A DNA stretch of 64,000 nt from Muscardinus avellanarius (GCA_963383645.1 OY726572.1:71562356-71626355); one strand, 5' to 3'. Shown: positions 10,259-22,096, counted from the first letter of the stretch. The notes: generated by a model not told the origin, from the letters alone. Numbers and translations are program-made.

Positions 10259-12020
10259 GTTTTATGTTCATAGAACCAATTATCATATTATTATTATACT
10301 TTAAAAAATACAGAAATACAGCCATAAAATCTAATGACTGCCCTCTCTAACTCACTATTTGCACTGCCTGTGTAGTAAATTTAATCTCTCCTTGCCTCAA
10401 TTGCCCCAACCATAGAATGGAGATTTGGTTTTTCGTCTCATAGACCTGATGAGAAATGCAGACAAAGCCCTTACTCCAAAACAACCCCACACCATTTGTT
10501 ATCATCTTCTTTCTTCAGAAAGTTTATGGAAAATCGTGAAGATTATTTTTTAATATTATGATGTTAAATATATACCAATTTCACTTTCATTTGTATTTGG
10601 AAGAAAATTCAGATTGTCTCATTTATGTCACTGTAGTATGAATTGATGATACCTATTTGTCATAAAAGCTATGTCAAATGAATATTACAAAAACCATTTG
10701 AAAAATATTTAGTGGCTCCTGAAGGTTATGGAACACTTTGTTCTAATCTCTTTAGACACTGTGTACATACTTGCAAAGTCAGGCATGAATAATAAGCACC
10801 GAATTTTGCGACAGCTCAGTATACTTACATTTATTTTATAAATTCTACCCACTATAGCTTTATATATCACTCTAATAAAGCTCTCTAATCTTTTTTCTTT
10901 AAAAGATTTAGAAGACTAAATAGACATGAGGGAGAAGTGGAGACTATACTTTGAGCTTCTAGATCAATCCCCAATGATTTCACCAAAGAGATATCATAAA
11001 GAGTAAGAGTAGAAATTGATTCTAGCACAATATTCCATAAACCTAATACAGCGAAATTTCTTATCAAAAACCGGGTTGAAGGCAAGGTCTGAGACTTGCT
11101 GTTTGAAGGAAAAGCCCACATATGTGCAATAGGAATGGTTCTAAAACATCCACAGACATTATTACCTTGGAGTGCCATTTTGATGTCAGATAGTAAAGCA
11201 CCTGGGGATGGAGGACAAATGAGGAGAGCTTAGAAAAATCTCTATATCATGGAGACCTAGAAAAGTATGCCTGATAGCAGAGGCTACACAGAGCAGCCCT
11301 ATCCCAGTGCCCAACTATTTGCATTTAGCCAAATGTCTAATGTAGAAAAAGGCAAAAATGTCTTCACATGGATTCAAGAAACCATGGCCGTAGCAGACAG
11401 AAAAAAATTTACCTTCCATTCTGCTGACACAAAGCAAAAAGCAATACAAGCTTTTAGGTACAAAAGTAATACTTCCTGTAAAAATAGCAAACCATAACAA
11501 AAAGATAAATTACCCAGGCATACATTTTTTTTAAAAAATGAAAGCTAATTTAAAGAAAAAAAAAGCAGAATAAGAAGAGTTCGATAGATGCTATTGAATA
11601 GGAACGTGTTAACTCCCCCTGTGTTAAGTAATACACTTTGCATGATGCAATAAGAAGCAATATATTTGAAGGGCACAATTTAATAAGACTATTTCAAAAT
11701 GTGCAGAGAAAATAATCAAAGGATGTCTAGCAAAGTTCAGAAAAATAACAGCATAGGGGTGTCTCACTACTTGATACATATTTAACATGACGTGATAAAA
11801 TATATTCATTTTAAAAGCCATTTCATTTTCTAAAAAAAAATCTATGATTTCTCACTAATATGACTTATGTGATATTTAAATGAGAGGAAGCATAATAAAG
11901 AAGAGAAAAGTAAAATTATGCAAAAAGATCTCACTTTATTAGGAAGAGCCAGTGATTAATTTCTACCTATGATTTCAATAGAAGTAATTATATTTGGCAT
12001 TTTGGGCTTTATTAAAACAC
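10255..12020. other. Unique sequence, no credible gene
   Basis: Includes small ORFs at 10885-11178 (minus) and 11267-11497 (plus). Neither has a recognisable domain, splice context or codon signature. The stretch could include an old unidentified retrotransposed segment around 11200-11500, but nothing decides this. Confidence 0.4.
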
Positions 12021-12023
12021 AAT

Positions 12024-12346
12024 GCTGGGCGTGGTGGCGCACGCTTGTAATCTCAGCATTTGGGAGGCTGAGACAGGAGAAACACAGTTTGTGGACAGCC
12101 TCCGCTACTTAGTGAGGCCCTTTGCGACTCAGTGAGACCCTGTTTCAAAATAACGAATAAAAAATAGGGCTGGGGTATAGCTCGGACATAGAATGAATGC
12201 CCCTCATTCCATCCACAATACCACAAAAAAAAAAGGAAGAAAGAAAGAAAAAAAAATAAAGAATACAAAATAGGGCCAGGGAGTATAGCTCAGAAGTAGA
12301 ATGTTCCTGGGTTCCATCCTCAGTAGCACCAAAAAAAAAAAAAAAA
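12024..12346 (+). mobile_element. Trimeric SINE: B1 arm + ID arm + second ID arm
   Basis: The B1 arm starts GCTGGGCGTGGTGGCGCACGC. The first linker and ID arm end with an A/GAAA run at about 12225-12255. A second copy of linker plus ID arm then follows (AAGAATACAAAATAGGGCC, GTATAGCTCAGAAGTAGAA, GGTTCCATCCTCAGTAGCACC) with its own A-tail. Normal B1-dID has one ID arm, so this copy carries an extra one. Confidence 0.85.
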
Positions 12347-12359
12347 GTATTCTTAAACT

Positions 12360-12500
12360 ATATTTCTATATATTATTATATATTATTCCAATACATATTA
12401 TATTTATTATTCCTATATGTAGGATATATATATATATATATATATATTATATAATATAATAACAATACCTTTTATAATATATATCTACATATATTCTAAA
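12360..12500. repeat. AT-rich low-complexity block with (TA)n
   Basis: Repeated TATATTATTATAT and TATTATTCCTATAT words and a pure TA run at about 12424-12446, directly downstream of the trimeric SINE. Confidence 0.85.
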
Positions 12501-12641
12501 TTACTAGAGGAGATAAAAAATAAAAACAAAATCTTTAACACCAAAATTCTGACAAGGGTCAATATTAGGAAATGTGATAAAAATTTATCACGTTAAGTTT
12601 AAAATGAAAGAACATAAAATATAGAGATATTTCTTTCAAAA

Positions 12642-12876
12642 ACATTTAATGAAGCTGGGCAAGGTTGTGCATGCTTATAATCCCAGAGCTTGGGAGGTTG
12701 AGACAGGAGGATCGCGCAGGTTCGAAGCCAGCCTCAGCTACTTAGTGAGGCTCTCAGCATCTTAGTGAGACCTTGTTTCCAAATAAAGTATAAAATAGGT
12801 CTGGGAGTATAGCCCAGAGATGAAAGCCTTTGGGTTCCACCCCAAGTACCCCCCACACACACACACATTTAATAAA
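12642..12876 (+). mobile_element. B1-dID SINE with TSD and short (CA)n tail
   Basis: The body starts near 12654 (GCTGGGCAAGGTTGTGCATGC) and keeps an intact B-box, GGTTCGAAGCC. It ends CCAAGTACCCCCCACACACAC. TSDs: ACATTTAATGAA at 12642-12653 and ACATTTAATAAA at 12865-12876, one mismatch. Confidence 0.92.
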
Positions 12877-13073
12877 GTTCATTCTTACTTTTATACAGCA
12901 TTCTTACTTAACAGAAAATGAAAGAAAGTTGTAGGATAATAAATAACACAAATGATAGCTAAATACCTAAATAATGGAGGTGACCTTTTTAAAATTAAAA
13001 AAAGTTAAAGGCATCTAACTTTCCTCTGTTGTGATTAGATTAACCAGGGCGATTGGACATAAAAATATTTTTA

Positions 13074-13299
13074 AAATTTAAAAATAGAGAGCCGGGCGTG
13101 GTGGCTCACGCTTGTAATCCCCGCGCTTGGGATGCAGAGACAGGAGAATCGAAGTCAGCCACACGCTGGCTTAGGAGATCCTGTTTCCAAATAAAAATAT
13201 ATAAAAAAAATAGGTTTGGGAGTGTAGCCCAGAGGTTCAAGGGTTTCCAGGAACCCCAGTACCACCAAAAAAAAAAAAAAAAAAAAATTAAAAAATAGA
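13074..13299 (+). mobile_element. B1-dID SINE with B-box deletion
   Basis: Starts GCCGGGCGTGGTGGCTCACGC at 13091 and ends in an A-run after GAACCCCAGTACCACC. The A-rich flanks (AAAATTTAAAAATAG and AAAATTAAAAAATAG) look like a TSD. The usual GGATCGCGCAGGTTCGAAG is shortened to GAATCGAAG, removing most of the pol III B-box. Confidence 0.88.
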
Positions 13300-15015
13300 A
13301 TAAAAATGTGAAGTGCCAATTATTGTAGCTTAGCTTGAAACTACAAAAGAGACAACTGCAAAAAGATTTGAATAACTCAAAATATAGTATTGATCAATAA
13401 CAATCTATGGGAGAACATAAACAGAGGTTGTGGAAATAATGTTATTTTCTTTTTCCTCATATTGTTCATCTACTTTTTATTTTTCTTCCACCATATCGTA
13501 TTTTATTAAAATCTTAATAAAAATGACTTCAAACAGTTATTAAAATAAATTATACACTAAAAGAAGAAATTGCAGTTACTTCCATACCTGAAGTCTAATG
13601 AAATACTAAAATTATATTAATGCCCAGAGGTTTCAATATTTGCCTTGGTGTTTATAATTATTATTAAAATATTGTAACTCATTCTACTTTTATGAAAAAA
13701 ATACTCTGATTTTCCTTGCAGGTAGAAAGTTGAGGTTCAGAATTCTTCACTGTGAGTGAGTTCATGAGTTCCTTAGACATTTACATAATTAGAACTCATT
13801 TTATTCCTATCCCTTTTTCTTACACTCACACACACACACACACACAAACACACACACGCTGCACCTCTAAGGAACTCCACATGCATTATTTCATTTCATG
13901 TCAGCGATGTCTTTTCAAACTATTTTTCCATTTCTAAAAAAGAAAATATAACAGTGAAAAGGCAATCCTAATTTGCCCTGGCTCTCTGGGGGAGGAAGCA
14001 GCAGGGTCGAGATTTATGCTTATTCCTTACTTCTTATAAAATACCCAAAGATAGATCATGGAAGACATGATTCTTTATAAAAATGATATTCTGATGAGAA
14101 TTTTCTTGAGCACTTGATTAAAAACTACAAAGGAAGTGTCACTGGCAGATGTGGGTAATGCCAGAAATAGAGATCAGATTATTAGCATTACATATAAAGC
14201 TTTCCCTAGAGGAGTTCCATTTAAAAATCTCTTTGGAATGGTTCCGGGTCATCATTCTAGGTCACTATATTCATCTTTAATTCCAACCACAAAAATACAG
14301 GTATAGCTGATATTGAATTACATATAAATGTTAAATTTGTATCTCCTTGTATAACAGTGAAAATTGTTATTTTCATAGGAACAAATCTTATATTCCTTCC
14401 ATGCTGATAAAATTGAAAACCAGAACAATATTTTATTTCTACATCTCACAGGTTAATATATTTGGGAAATAAGATAGGATTAAGTTGGGAATATATTTAT
14501 TCCCACATTCTTATTTTTGATGTGGAAGATTTTCTAGTGACTGAGTCACAGACTAGAGATTAAGGAAACCCTTTACTAGAAGGTCCTGTATATTATAGGA
14601 TGAGAATAAAGTGTATAACAAGACACATCTAGACCTTACTCAATCTAGTTCCTCCTATCAGTCATTCTCTCCAAAAGGATCAATGAATGATATCTCTGCA
14701 GAAAGAACTAAGCTTGCTCACCTCAGCTGCAGCATTGTGAGATGTCTTATGGTAAGGGGGTCACTTGGGATGGGGAAGCTCTCATTTTCCAGTGCTGTTT
14801 ATGGGATGACACATTAGCAAGACCATTTGCCATGGATTAAAGTCACTTTCAAAAAACAACTGGATCAATAGTGAAGCTCATACATTTATCACTTTTATTG
14901 GTTTTGGAAATAAATGACTACAACACACATCTTTGAAATCTAACCTGCACACCATGAGTTAGGAATGGCGGACAGTCCATGGTAGAATGCCGCGGTTAGG
15001 TTCATGAAAATGGAA
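13300..15015. other. Unique sequence with a (CA)n tract
   Basis: An interrupted (CA)n run lies at about 13826-13857. The remainder shows no recognised repeat or coding exon. Confidence 0.45.
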
Positions 15016-15019
15016 GTCT

Positions 15020-15235
15020 GGCAGGACTAGTATGAATTCTTTTTCGGCCATTTATGGGTGGGCTGATTTGGGGCAGGTCACTGAACCTCTCCAAGTGAAC
15101 TTGACTTTTCTGAAAAACGAGGGTTTACTTTATGAGGGTGATGGGAGAATTATGTGACATTTGGCTTGTGAACACTTGGTACAGTGTTTGGCACATGGTA
15201 GATAGCTGATGTTAGCTACTATCACCACTTTGGAA
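15020..15235 (+). mobile_element. MIR SINE relic
   Basis: Plus-strand MIR-like path: GGGGCAGGTCACTGAACCTCTCC, then TTCTGAAAAACGAGGGT, then ATTATGTGACATTTGG...GTTTGGCACATGGTAGATAGC. This matches the order of the ancient tRNA-derived MIR core and 3' part. Strongly diverged. Confidence 0.7.
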
Positions 15236-15447
15236 ATGTGTTTAATATCACAAAGATACAAAGTGGCAGAATGGGGCTAGTATATTTTGGTTTTAATCAT
15301 CTTCAATACCACACGCACTTTCACTCCTGTGAACTTCATTCAAATTAGTTAGCAGGAATTTAATTGCTTTCTTTGTACATTAAATTCTGTGTTCCTGAGA
15401 TATCTATATTTCACCTTTCTGTTCTTTAATGCTATTTATCAGATCTA

Positions 15448-15772
15448 TTAAAAATGATGATTACTTTATTCGTACATATTTATAGAGTACAGTGTGATAA
15501 TTTGTATATGCATAGAATGTGTAATTATCAAATCAGGGCAATTAACATACCTATCTCCTTAAAGTTACTTTGCATTTGGAACCTTTAAATTTTTCTCTTC
15601 TAGTTATTAAAAATATATATAACCACTAATTGTGAACCATAGTCCTCACACTCTGCTTTAGAACACTAGAACTTACTACTTCTATTTGTGTTTGGTACTC
15701 ATTATACTCTATCCCCCTGCTTCAACCCTTTCCAGCATCTAGTCATCACTATTATACATTCTAGTTAATTTC
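15448..15772 (-). mobile_element. Old L1 3' UTR fragment
   Basis: The text GTACATATTTATAGAGTACAG, AATCAGGGCAATTAACATACC, GAACACTAGAACTTACTACT and TATCCCCCTGC is the reverse complement of the well-known 3' end of old mammalian L1 (L1MA/MB type). Minus-strand insertion, 5' truncated, with no ORF2 visible. Confidence 0.75.
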
Positions 15773-15784
15773 TGTCTCTCTTTT

Positions 15785-15955
15785 CATCCCTCTATTTTTC
15801 TTCCTCCCTCCCTCTCTCTTTCCCTTCCTCACTTTCTCATTTCTTCTTTCTTTCTTCTCTTTCCCTTCCTTCCTTCCTTCTTTCCTTCCTTCCTTCCTTC
15901 CTTCCTTCCTTCCTTCCTTCCTTCCTTCCTTCCTTCCTTCCTTTCTTCTCTCTTC
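15785..15955. repeat. Polypyrimidine tract with (CCTT)n core
   Basis: About 170 bases almost purely C/T, with a (CCTT)n array from about 15864 to 15942. It abuts the T-end of the minus-strand SINE at 15958, so it probably grew from that SINE's A-tail. Its reverse-strand reading of KEGR repeats is an artefact. Confidence 0.93.
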
Positions 15956-15957
15956 TT

Positions 15958-16265
15958 TTTGTGTGGTACTGGAGATTGAATCCACGGGTGTTCAACCTAT
16001 GAGCTAGATTCCTAGCCCTATTTTATTTTGAAAATGGGTCTTGCTAAATTGCTGAGACTTACCTTGAACATGTGACCCCATGAACTGGGATGACAGGCAT
16101 GTCCACCATGCTCTACCCAACTGCCACACTCCCAGTCATTTTTATTTTTTGTTTTGAAACAGGGTCTCACTATGTTACTAAGGGTCTTGGTAAGTGACAG
16201 AGGCTGGTTTTGAACCTGATATCCTTCTGTCTCAGCCTTTCAAAACAGGTATGCACTACACTTCA
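15958..16265 (-). mobile_element. Two old B1-dID SINE pieces
   Basis: GGTACTGGAGATTGAATCC to CAGGCATGTCCACCATG is one diverged reverse-strand copy. CACTCCCAGTCATTTTTATTTTTTG to CAGCCTTTCAAAACAGGTATGC is a second B1-arm-like stretch. Both are degraded and their boundary near 16120 is uncertain. Confidence 0.7.
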
Positions 16266-16321
16266 AGTTTTAATTGAATTTAATTATTTTTCCATGAATC
16301 TCTTCTGATCCTCATGAGTTT

Positions 16322-16558
16322 CTTGTCCTATTTTTTTTTTTTTTTGGTACTGGGGATGGAACCCAGGGGGTTTCTACATCCAGGATACACTCCCAGACCT
16401 ACTTGTGTATTTTGTTTGGAAACAGGGTCTCACTAAGTTGCTGAGAGCCTCACTAAGTAGCTGAGGCTGGCTTTGAACCTGCACGATCCTCCTGTCTCAA
16501 CCTCCCAAGTACTGCAATTACAAGAATGAGCCACCAAGCCTACTTGCCCTATTTTTTT
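16322..16558 (-). mobile_element. B1-dID SINE with TSD
   Basis: Body about 16338-16542: T-run, GGTACTGGGGATGGAACCC, GTCTCACTAAGTTGCTGAG, CCTCCCAAGTACTGCAATTAC. Direct repeats CTTGTCCTATTTTTTT (16322) and CTTGCCCTATTTTTTT (16543) flank it with one mismatch. Confidence 0.9.
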
Positions 16559-17188
16559 TAAACAAATTTTAACATATCTCTTATGTGGTACTCATCAGAT
16601 ATTTCCAAAGATCACAATGAATTATGAAACTATTTGAATCATCTTGCTGTATTTACTTGTTTTTGGCTAGAGAGATTTTTTTTCCCTTATTTTCTTTATG
16701 TAGAATAAGTACTTAATAAGGGCTTGCTAAATTTTAAAAATCAATGAATCTGCCAACATTCACATAGAAGGCATTGCCTTCCTTTAAAAAATTAAAATAA
16801 TGAGACTATGGAAACAATGACTAAGTTAAATACAATTAAAATGCCATAGTTCTCATGCAAAAAAGGAATTAATACCCAAAGATAAAATGAGTTGTCACAA
16901 AGCAACCTCCCACCCAACTGGTCCCTCTATTATATTTGATCATCAGTTACATGAATCCTCCAACCATTTTATAGAGAAATTTATATTGAGCAATTAATAT
17001 TTGGTACTCAGTGTCCGGCTATGAGTTGAGAGAAGCCTAACTTTCCTGTATTATTGCTAATCCTCTTATCAAATCCCCAAGAATTACTAATAAGTTTTGG
17101 AGTCATCACACAGATGATGCTGATAAATGGTATCAAATTGTGATACAGAGAAAAGGAAATTATTCCTATCTTGATTTAAAGCAGAAAT
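16559..17188. other. Unique sequence, nothing recognised
   Basis: No features recognised between the SINE and the 21-bp minisatellite. Confidence 0.45.
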
Positions 17189-17795
17189 AGAGCTAGATTT
17201 CAAGTCTACAGAGCTAGATCCCAAGTCTACAGAGTGAGATTCCAGTTCTACAGAGCAGATTCCAGTTCTAAGGAGCTAGATTCCAGGTCTACAGAGCTAG
17301 ATTCCAGGTCTACACAGCTACATTCCAGGTCTACACAGCTACATTCCAGTTCTATAGAGCTAGATTCCAGTTCCAAGGAGCTAGATTCCAGGTCTACAGA
17401 GCTAGATTCCAGTTCCAAGGAGCTAGATTCCAGGTCTACAGAGCTAGATTCCAGTTCTAAGGAGCCAGATTCCAGGTCTACAGAGCTAGATCCCAAGTCT
17501 ACAGAGTGAGATTCCAGTTCTACAGAGCCAGATTCCAGTTCTAAGGAGCTAGATTCCAGGTCTACAGAGCTAGATTCCAGGTCTACATAGCTACATTCCA
17601 GTTCTATAGAGCTAGATTCCAGTTCCAAGGAGCTAGATTCCAGGTCTACAGAGCTAGATTCCAGTTCTACAGAGCTAGATTCCAGGTCTACAGAGCTAGA
17701 TTCCAGTTCTACAGAGCCGGATTCCAGTTCTACAGAGCTAGATTCCAGGTCTACAGAGCTACATTCCAGTTCTATAGAGCTAGATTGCAGTTCTT
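17189..17795. repeat. 21-bp minisatellite with 273-bp higher-order repeat
   Basis: About 29 tandem units of the type AGATTCCAGGTCTACAGAGC plus T. Units fall into recognisable variants (GGTCTACAG, GTTCTAAGG, GTTCCAAGG, ACATTCCAG). A distinctive run starting TAGATCCCAAGTCTACAG occurs at 17215 and again at 17487, 272 bases apart: 13 units less one base lost near 17256. Because 21 is a multiple of 3, frames on both strands stay open. The minus-strand reading at 17248-17886 gives a heptad-like LESSSVE repeat of 212 aa; I regard it as a by-product, not a gene. Confidence 0.95.
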
Positions 17796-19070
17796 CTGAT
17801 TGCAGCACATAAAACTTTTTTCCATTATCCATTGTAAGTAGAAGTGGTTGCCTCAGCCATATCCTATTGACAGTAGGTGCACTCATTCATGGTAAAATGC
17901 TTAGCACTTTGCTTTTAGTACCCCAGAAACCCCTCTAACTCAGAAACGGGAGGGAGGGAAGTGTATAGCCAATAATCAACTGACTTGGAGTTTCTAAGAG
18001 GCCAGTCCCTTCACTTAGAGGTGGGGACTTCATGGTGCTAATCTTGCCCCAGGATTCCTTGTGAGACCAGATTAAACCTTGATTTCAGCCAAACTGTATT
18101 CTTCTCTTGGATCTCTACTCTGTGCCCTCACTGGTCTTCTTTTAGAGATCATTCCCTCAGCAAATCATTTTCACAAGTGCCTTCTGAGAGCTGAGCTATA
18201 TTAAAGGCATACTAAGATAACTGCATTAACCATCTCTTTTAGATTGTTCTTTTTATTTTAGTTTTAAAAAATGGACATTCCTTAACAAGCAAGTACTGTG
18301 AATCATTTTAGTCTTGTCACTAAGCTGGGTAAAAGGAAAAAAATCTTATTTCCGATAAGCCTGCAAACTAAAACTTTAGAGAAAATCAACTAAAAAAAGT
18401 AAATCAGATTAAAATGTTTTCTTCTGGTAAAACAGTAATCCATCCTTTTTTGAAAATATATAACTACAGACTGTTATTTTTAAAAGTATCCATTTCAAAT
18501 ACCATAATTTTATGAAAATATTTTTCTTCATTTTTTGGTCTTTCCAAGTAGTTTTTATTAGATGCAAAATGTACTGTATACAAATTTTACATTGAGCTTT
18601 TATTTCTTTAAAGTGTTGATTTTATCTTTTTTGAATATATTGATTCTACTGTGAAACTGTAAACCTACTTGCAACATCACTGCTCATTTCTTTTGGCGAC
18701 AAATGAAGAAGGGGGCCTCCTCCTATCAAGGACCAATGTCCCTGAGGTTCATCTCCATCTCTTCTTAACTTCATACAGACTATGCTCATCGGCTTTTCTC
18801 TATCGTATCTTCTAATTCTAGTGAGAATGTTCATGGTATTTCCGATCTATAAGCAAAGTGATACAATACAAATTCCTCTCTGGTTCAAAGGTTCCTCTGG
18901 AAAATTCCCTGTTCCTCTACTCATTTTAATTCACCCAGCCAATTCTTCCCTCAGACACTTTTTTTTTTTGCTGAGTTTCATGGAAATAACTTGTCTCTGA
19001 TTTTTCCCCAATGTGTCTTGGTCACTTTTAAAAAGAATTCTTGTGGTTCTTCCTCCTGTTTGCATTTTCT
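17796..19070. other. Unique sequence; possible LTR-like patch
   Basis: 17940-18200 is more GC-rich (CAGGATTCCTTGTGAGACC, AGATTAAACCTTGATTTCAG) and vaguely LTR-like, but I cannot name a family or find ends. The rest is unrecognised. Confidence 0.35.
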
Positions 19071-19072
19071 AA

Positions 19073-19073
<1 letters not shown>

Positions 19074-19114
<41 letters not shown>
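19074..19114. repeat. (AC)n microsatellite
   Basis: Perfect AC dinucleotide run of about 40 bases in unique DNA. Confidence 0.97.
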
Positions 19115-19118
<4 letters not shown>

Positions 19119-20520
19119 TTACCTTACTTTCCTTGGCACATAACCCAAATATTCAACCCATTTTTCACATTTCCCTTTAGATGTTCCACCCATGTTGCCC
19201 ACATAAACAATCCACACTGAAAATTCCTCTGCCAGCCATCCATACCTCAGGGATTGCCACAACTGGTAAGACAGAGAATATATTACATATGTGCTTAAAG
19301 CGTTTTTAAAATCTATCTATGCTCAACATGATTATTTAACAGGAAACAAAAGAAAAAACTCAGTAAATTTCCAAATGTCTACATAGGACATATTTTTCAA
19401 ACACCATAATCTCAGTAGAAATGAGTAATGACAGTTTAAATTTTAAACAAAAAGCACAATTCAAACCTTCTTTCAAAAAAACTGCTATATAGCTTATATA
19501 GCTTCTCAATCACAAGGAAATAAAATCTAAAATAAGGCTGAAAATAAATCACAAACAGTAAGAATACAAATAGAAAATTTACAAAATCCTATCAAAACTA
19601 TAATCCAATGAATTATTTTATATGAAAATAAATTTACTTATCTCTAGAATGAATAAAAATATGGAATACTGATCTCCCAACCACTATTTTAAATAAACCT
19701 ACATAAGGCAAAGGACAATATAAATACATTAATTTGAAATTAAAAACCAGAAAAATAATAAATATAATGAAAAGTAAACATATTCCTCAGAATACTGAAG
19801 TATGCAATAGTTGCCAAGTTTTACTAGAATAAAAATCTTAAATGCCAATTTAAATTTACATTTAAGTCTGCAATCATAAGTATTAAGGAGATTAAACTTA
19901 TAATACATGATACTGCAAACACACACATGCCCCCTCATTTCAAATGCTAGATTTAAAAATGTATATTCAATAAACATTTTTCTTGGTAAAATTAAATTTA
20001 TTTTAGTTGATTTAGAAAGAACAGTAAACATTCCATGTGGAAGATCTATTGAGGAAAGTTTGAGAAGTGACTGTTTTCACAATAGTAAGTAGAACACGTT
20101 CTGTACTTTTACCACTAGAAACTATTACAATGTTGGAAACTTGATGGACAGTTTTATTCTTGACTTTACTGGATGGGTCCAATAATAAAGATTAAGTCCT
20201 ACATACCATAATTTAATATTAAAAATAGAAAAATAAAGATACCATTCAGTAAATAAGACGTCATATACCTCTTACATATAAAACTTCCAAATATATAAAT
20301 GTGTAGTTAAAATTTCACATAACTAAAATTAAAAAAAATCAATAGCAATTGAATTTAATTGCCATCATAAATTATGAGTATTCATGGGCTGAATATTTGT
20401 CAGAATAATAAAAATTAAGACTTTTTAAAAGAAAGAACATTAAAAACTATCATTGTATTGTTTCATGAGAAAGTAAATATTATCATTAATATAATATCAA
20501 TTTTGGATTAAATGAAAAAA
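19115..20520. other. Unique AT-rich sequence, nothing recognised
   Basis: No exon or repeat consensus recognised. Confidence 0.45.
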
Positions 20521-20707
20521 TAAACCCAGGGGTTTTGGCACACTAAGGTTTGTGGCCTGTCTCAGCTACTTAGGCCCTCTGCAACTTAGTGAGAACCTGT
20601 TTCAAAATAAAAAATAAAAATTGGGCTGGCAAAATAACTCAGAAGTAGAATGTCCCTGGATTCCATTCCCAGTACCAAAAATAAAAAATAAAAAATAAAA
20701 AATAAAA
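20521..20707 (+). mobile_element. B1-dID SINE, 5' degraded, (AAAAAT)n tail
   Basis: CTGTCTCAGCTACTTAGGCCC, GCAACTTAGTGAGAACCTG, AAATTGGGCTGGCAAAATAAC and CCATTCCCAGTACC show the end of the B1 arm, linker and ID arm. The 5' 50 bases are mostly lost. The tail is AAAAAT repeats. Confidence 0.82.
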
Positions 20708-21646
20708 GAACTACAATAACTTATTGTTGTATAAAATGTGCATTTTAATACATGTGTAATTATTTATGGTTCTTGCAACCACTTCAGAAAAATCATTAGT
20801 AAGTGTGTTGAATAAATATTGCAATAAACTTATTTTGCTGGTAATGATGTTAGACAATGTTATTTTAGTTATTAATTTTTATTTCATCCAAAATTGATAT
20901 TATGTTAGTGATAATATTTACTTCCTCATGAAATAACACAATGGTAATGTTCTTTTTTTATTTTAAAAATGTTCAATGTGACATATTACTAATAAGAAGA
21001 AAAGAAGTAGGAAGATAAGAAAGAAGAAGAGGAGGAAGATAAAACAGACAAAATATAAAAACAACAGCCAGAAATTAAATCGACTGAATAGTTTTTTGAA
21101 ATTTAGAAAAATCATATTTTCTAAAAATTAAAAATATTTTTTATCTTTTCCAAAGTAAAATAGCCAAGTAAATCTGTTTGGTTTTTTGAAATTATTCCAT
21201 AAAACTGTAGATAGCACAAGTACAGAATCAATCTGATTTTCTGCCAAATATTACAATTTGTCTCTAGTACATCTTGTATCATAATAAATGAAATGGTTTT
21301 TACAGAATTTAGATGGTTGCATCATTGTGAGTCTAAGTGTGGTTTTGTGGCCAACTCTTATGTGCATATTATAGGATATTCCATCTTTCTGTTTATTCAA
21401 AAAGTTATCACATGTAATTTTAAATTTTTTTCAAAGATCATTATTGCTTTCAGCACAGTTTCAATAAACCATATGTCTAATTTTCAGTCAAAATTCTGGC
21501 TTGTGCATCTAATACATAAACTTAGTTTTTGGAAAATTAATTAAGTGTTCCTAAATATATTTATAAAGTAATGTATATGTTTGGTATTTAGGAATGCATC
21601 TAATTGCTAAATAACAATTAACATGCTATATGCTTGTTAACTAAAG

Positions 21647-21650
<4 letters not shown>
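20708..21650. other. Unique AT-rich sequence, nothing recognised
   Basis: Contains a short GAAGAAGAGGAGGAAGA purine patch near 21025. Otherwise no feature recognised. Confidence 0.4.

Positions 21651-21651
<1 letters not shown>

Positions 21652-21715
<64 letters not shown>
21652..21715. repeat. (TA)n(CA)n compound microsatellite
   Basis: About 30 bases of TA pass directly into about 35 bases of CA. This compound form usually arises by mutation within one array. Confidence 0.96.
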
Positions 21716-21717
<2 letters not shown>

Positions 21718-22065
21718 TTTGGGCATAATATAATTTTTAACATAATGAGGTTTTTTTTTTAGTCATTGTGTGCAACTGTTGTATACCATTAAGGAGACAC
21801 TCACTCACATGTATTTCAGAAGCACATTGAAAGGCAAGAAAATGGACATTAGTCTCTTATTATAAACCAAAATCTTTGAGGCCTATGCTATCTAAGAAAA
21901 GAGTTGAACAGGATAATTCAATTATCTTTTATCTGTTGCTTACAGTTTCACAGTTCAAAACTGGGTGGCAGTATCACCTATATATCTTCTAGGTATTAGC
22001 TATAGTGATGTCTTGCTTTGACTGTTAGAATGAGAGATGTAGAGGAATGTCTTCTGGGGCTGAAT

Positions 22066-22096
22066 ATCTATGATACATCTATGATGTATCATAGAT
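22066..22096. repeat. Perfect 14-bp hairpin with 3-base loop
   Basis: ATCTATGATACATC at 22066-22079 and its exact reverse complement GATGTATCATAGAT at 22083-22096 flank the loop TAT. No transposon end or gene is at this point. Confidence 0.9.

Noticed and set aside
10885..11497. Processed pseudogene candidate
   Set aside because: No recognisable protein in either small ORF, no A-tail and no flanking direct repeats.
15761..15985. 74-aa KEGR-repeat ORF
   Set aside because: Reverse translation of the (CCTT)n polypyrimidine tract.
17189..17795. CRISPR array
   Set aside because: Units are contiguous with no unique spacers, in a eukaryotic context.
17248..17886. 212-codon minus-strand ORF with LESSSVE-like heptads as a possible gene
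   Set aside because: The open frame follows from a stop-free repeat unit of 21 bases, a multiple of 3; other frames over the array are also open. No promoter, splice or homology support.
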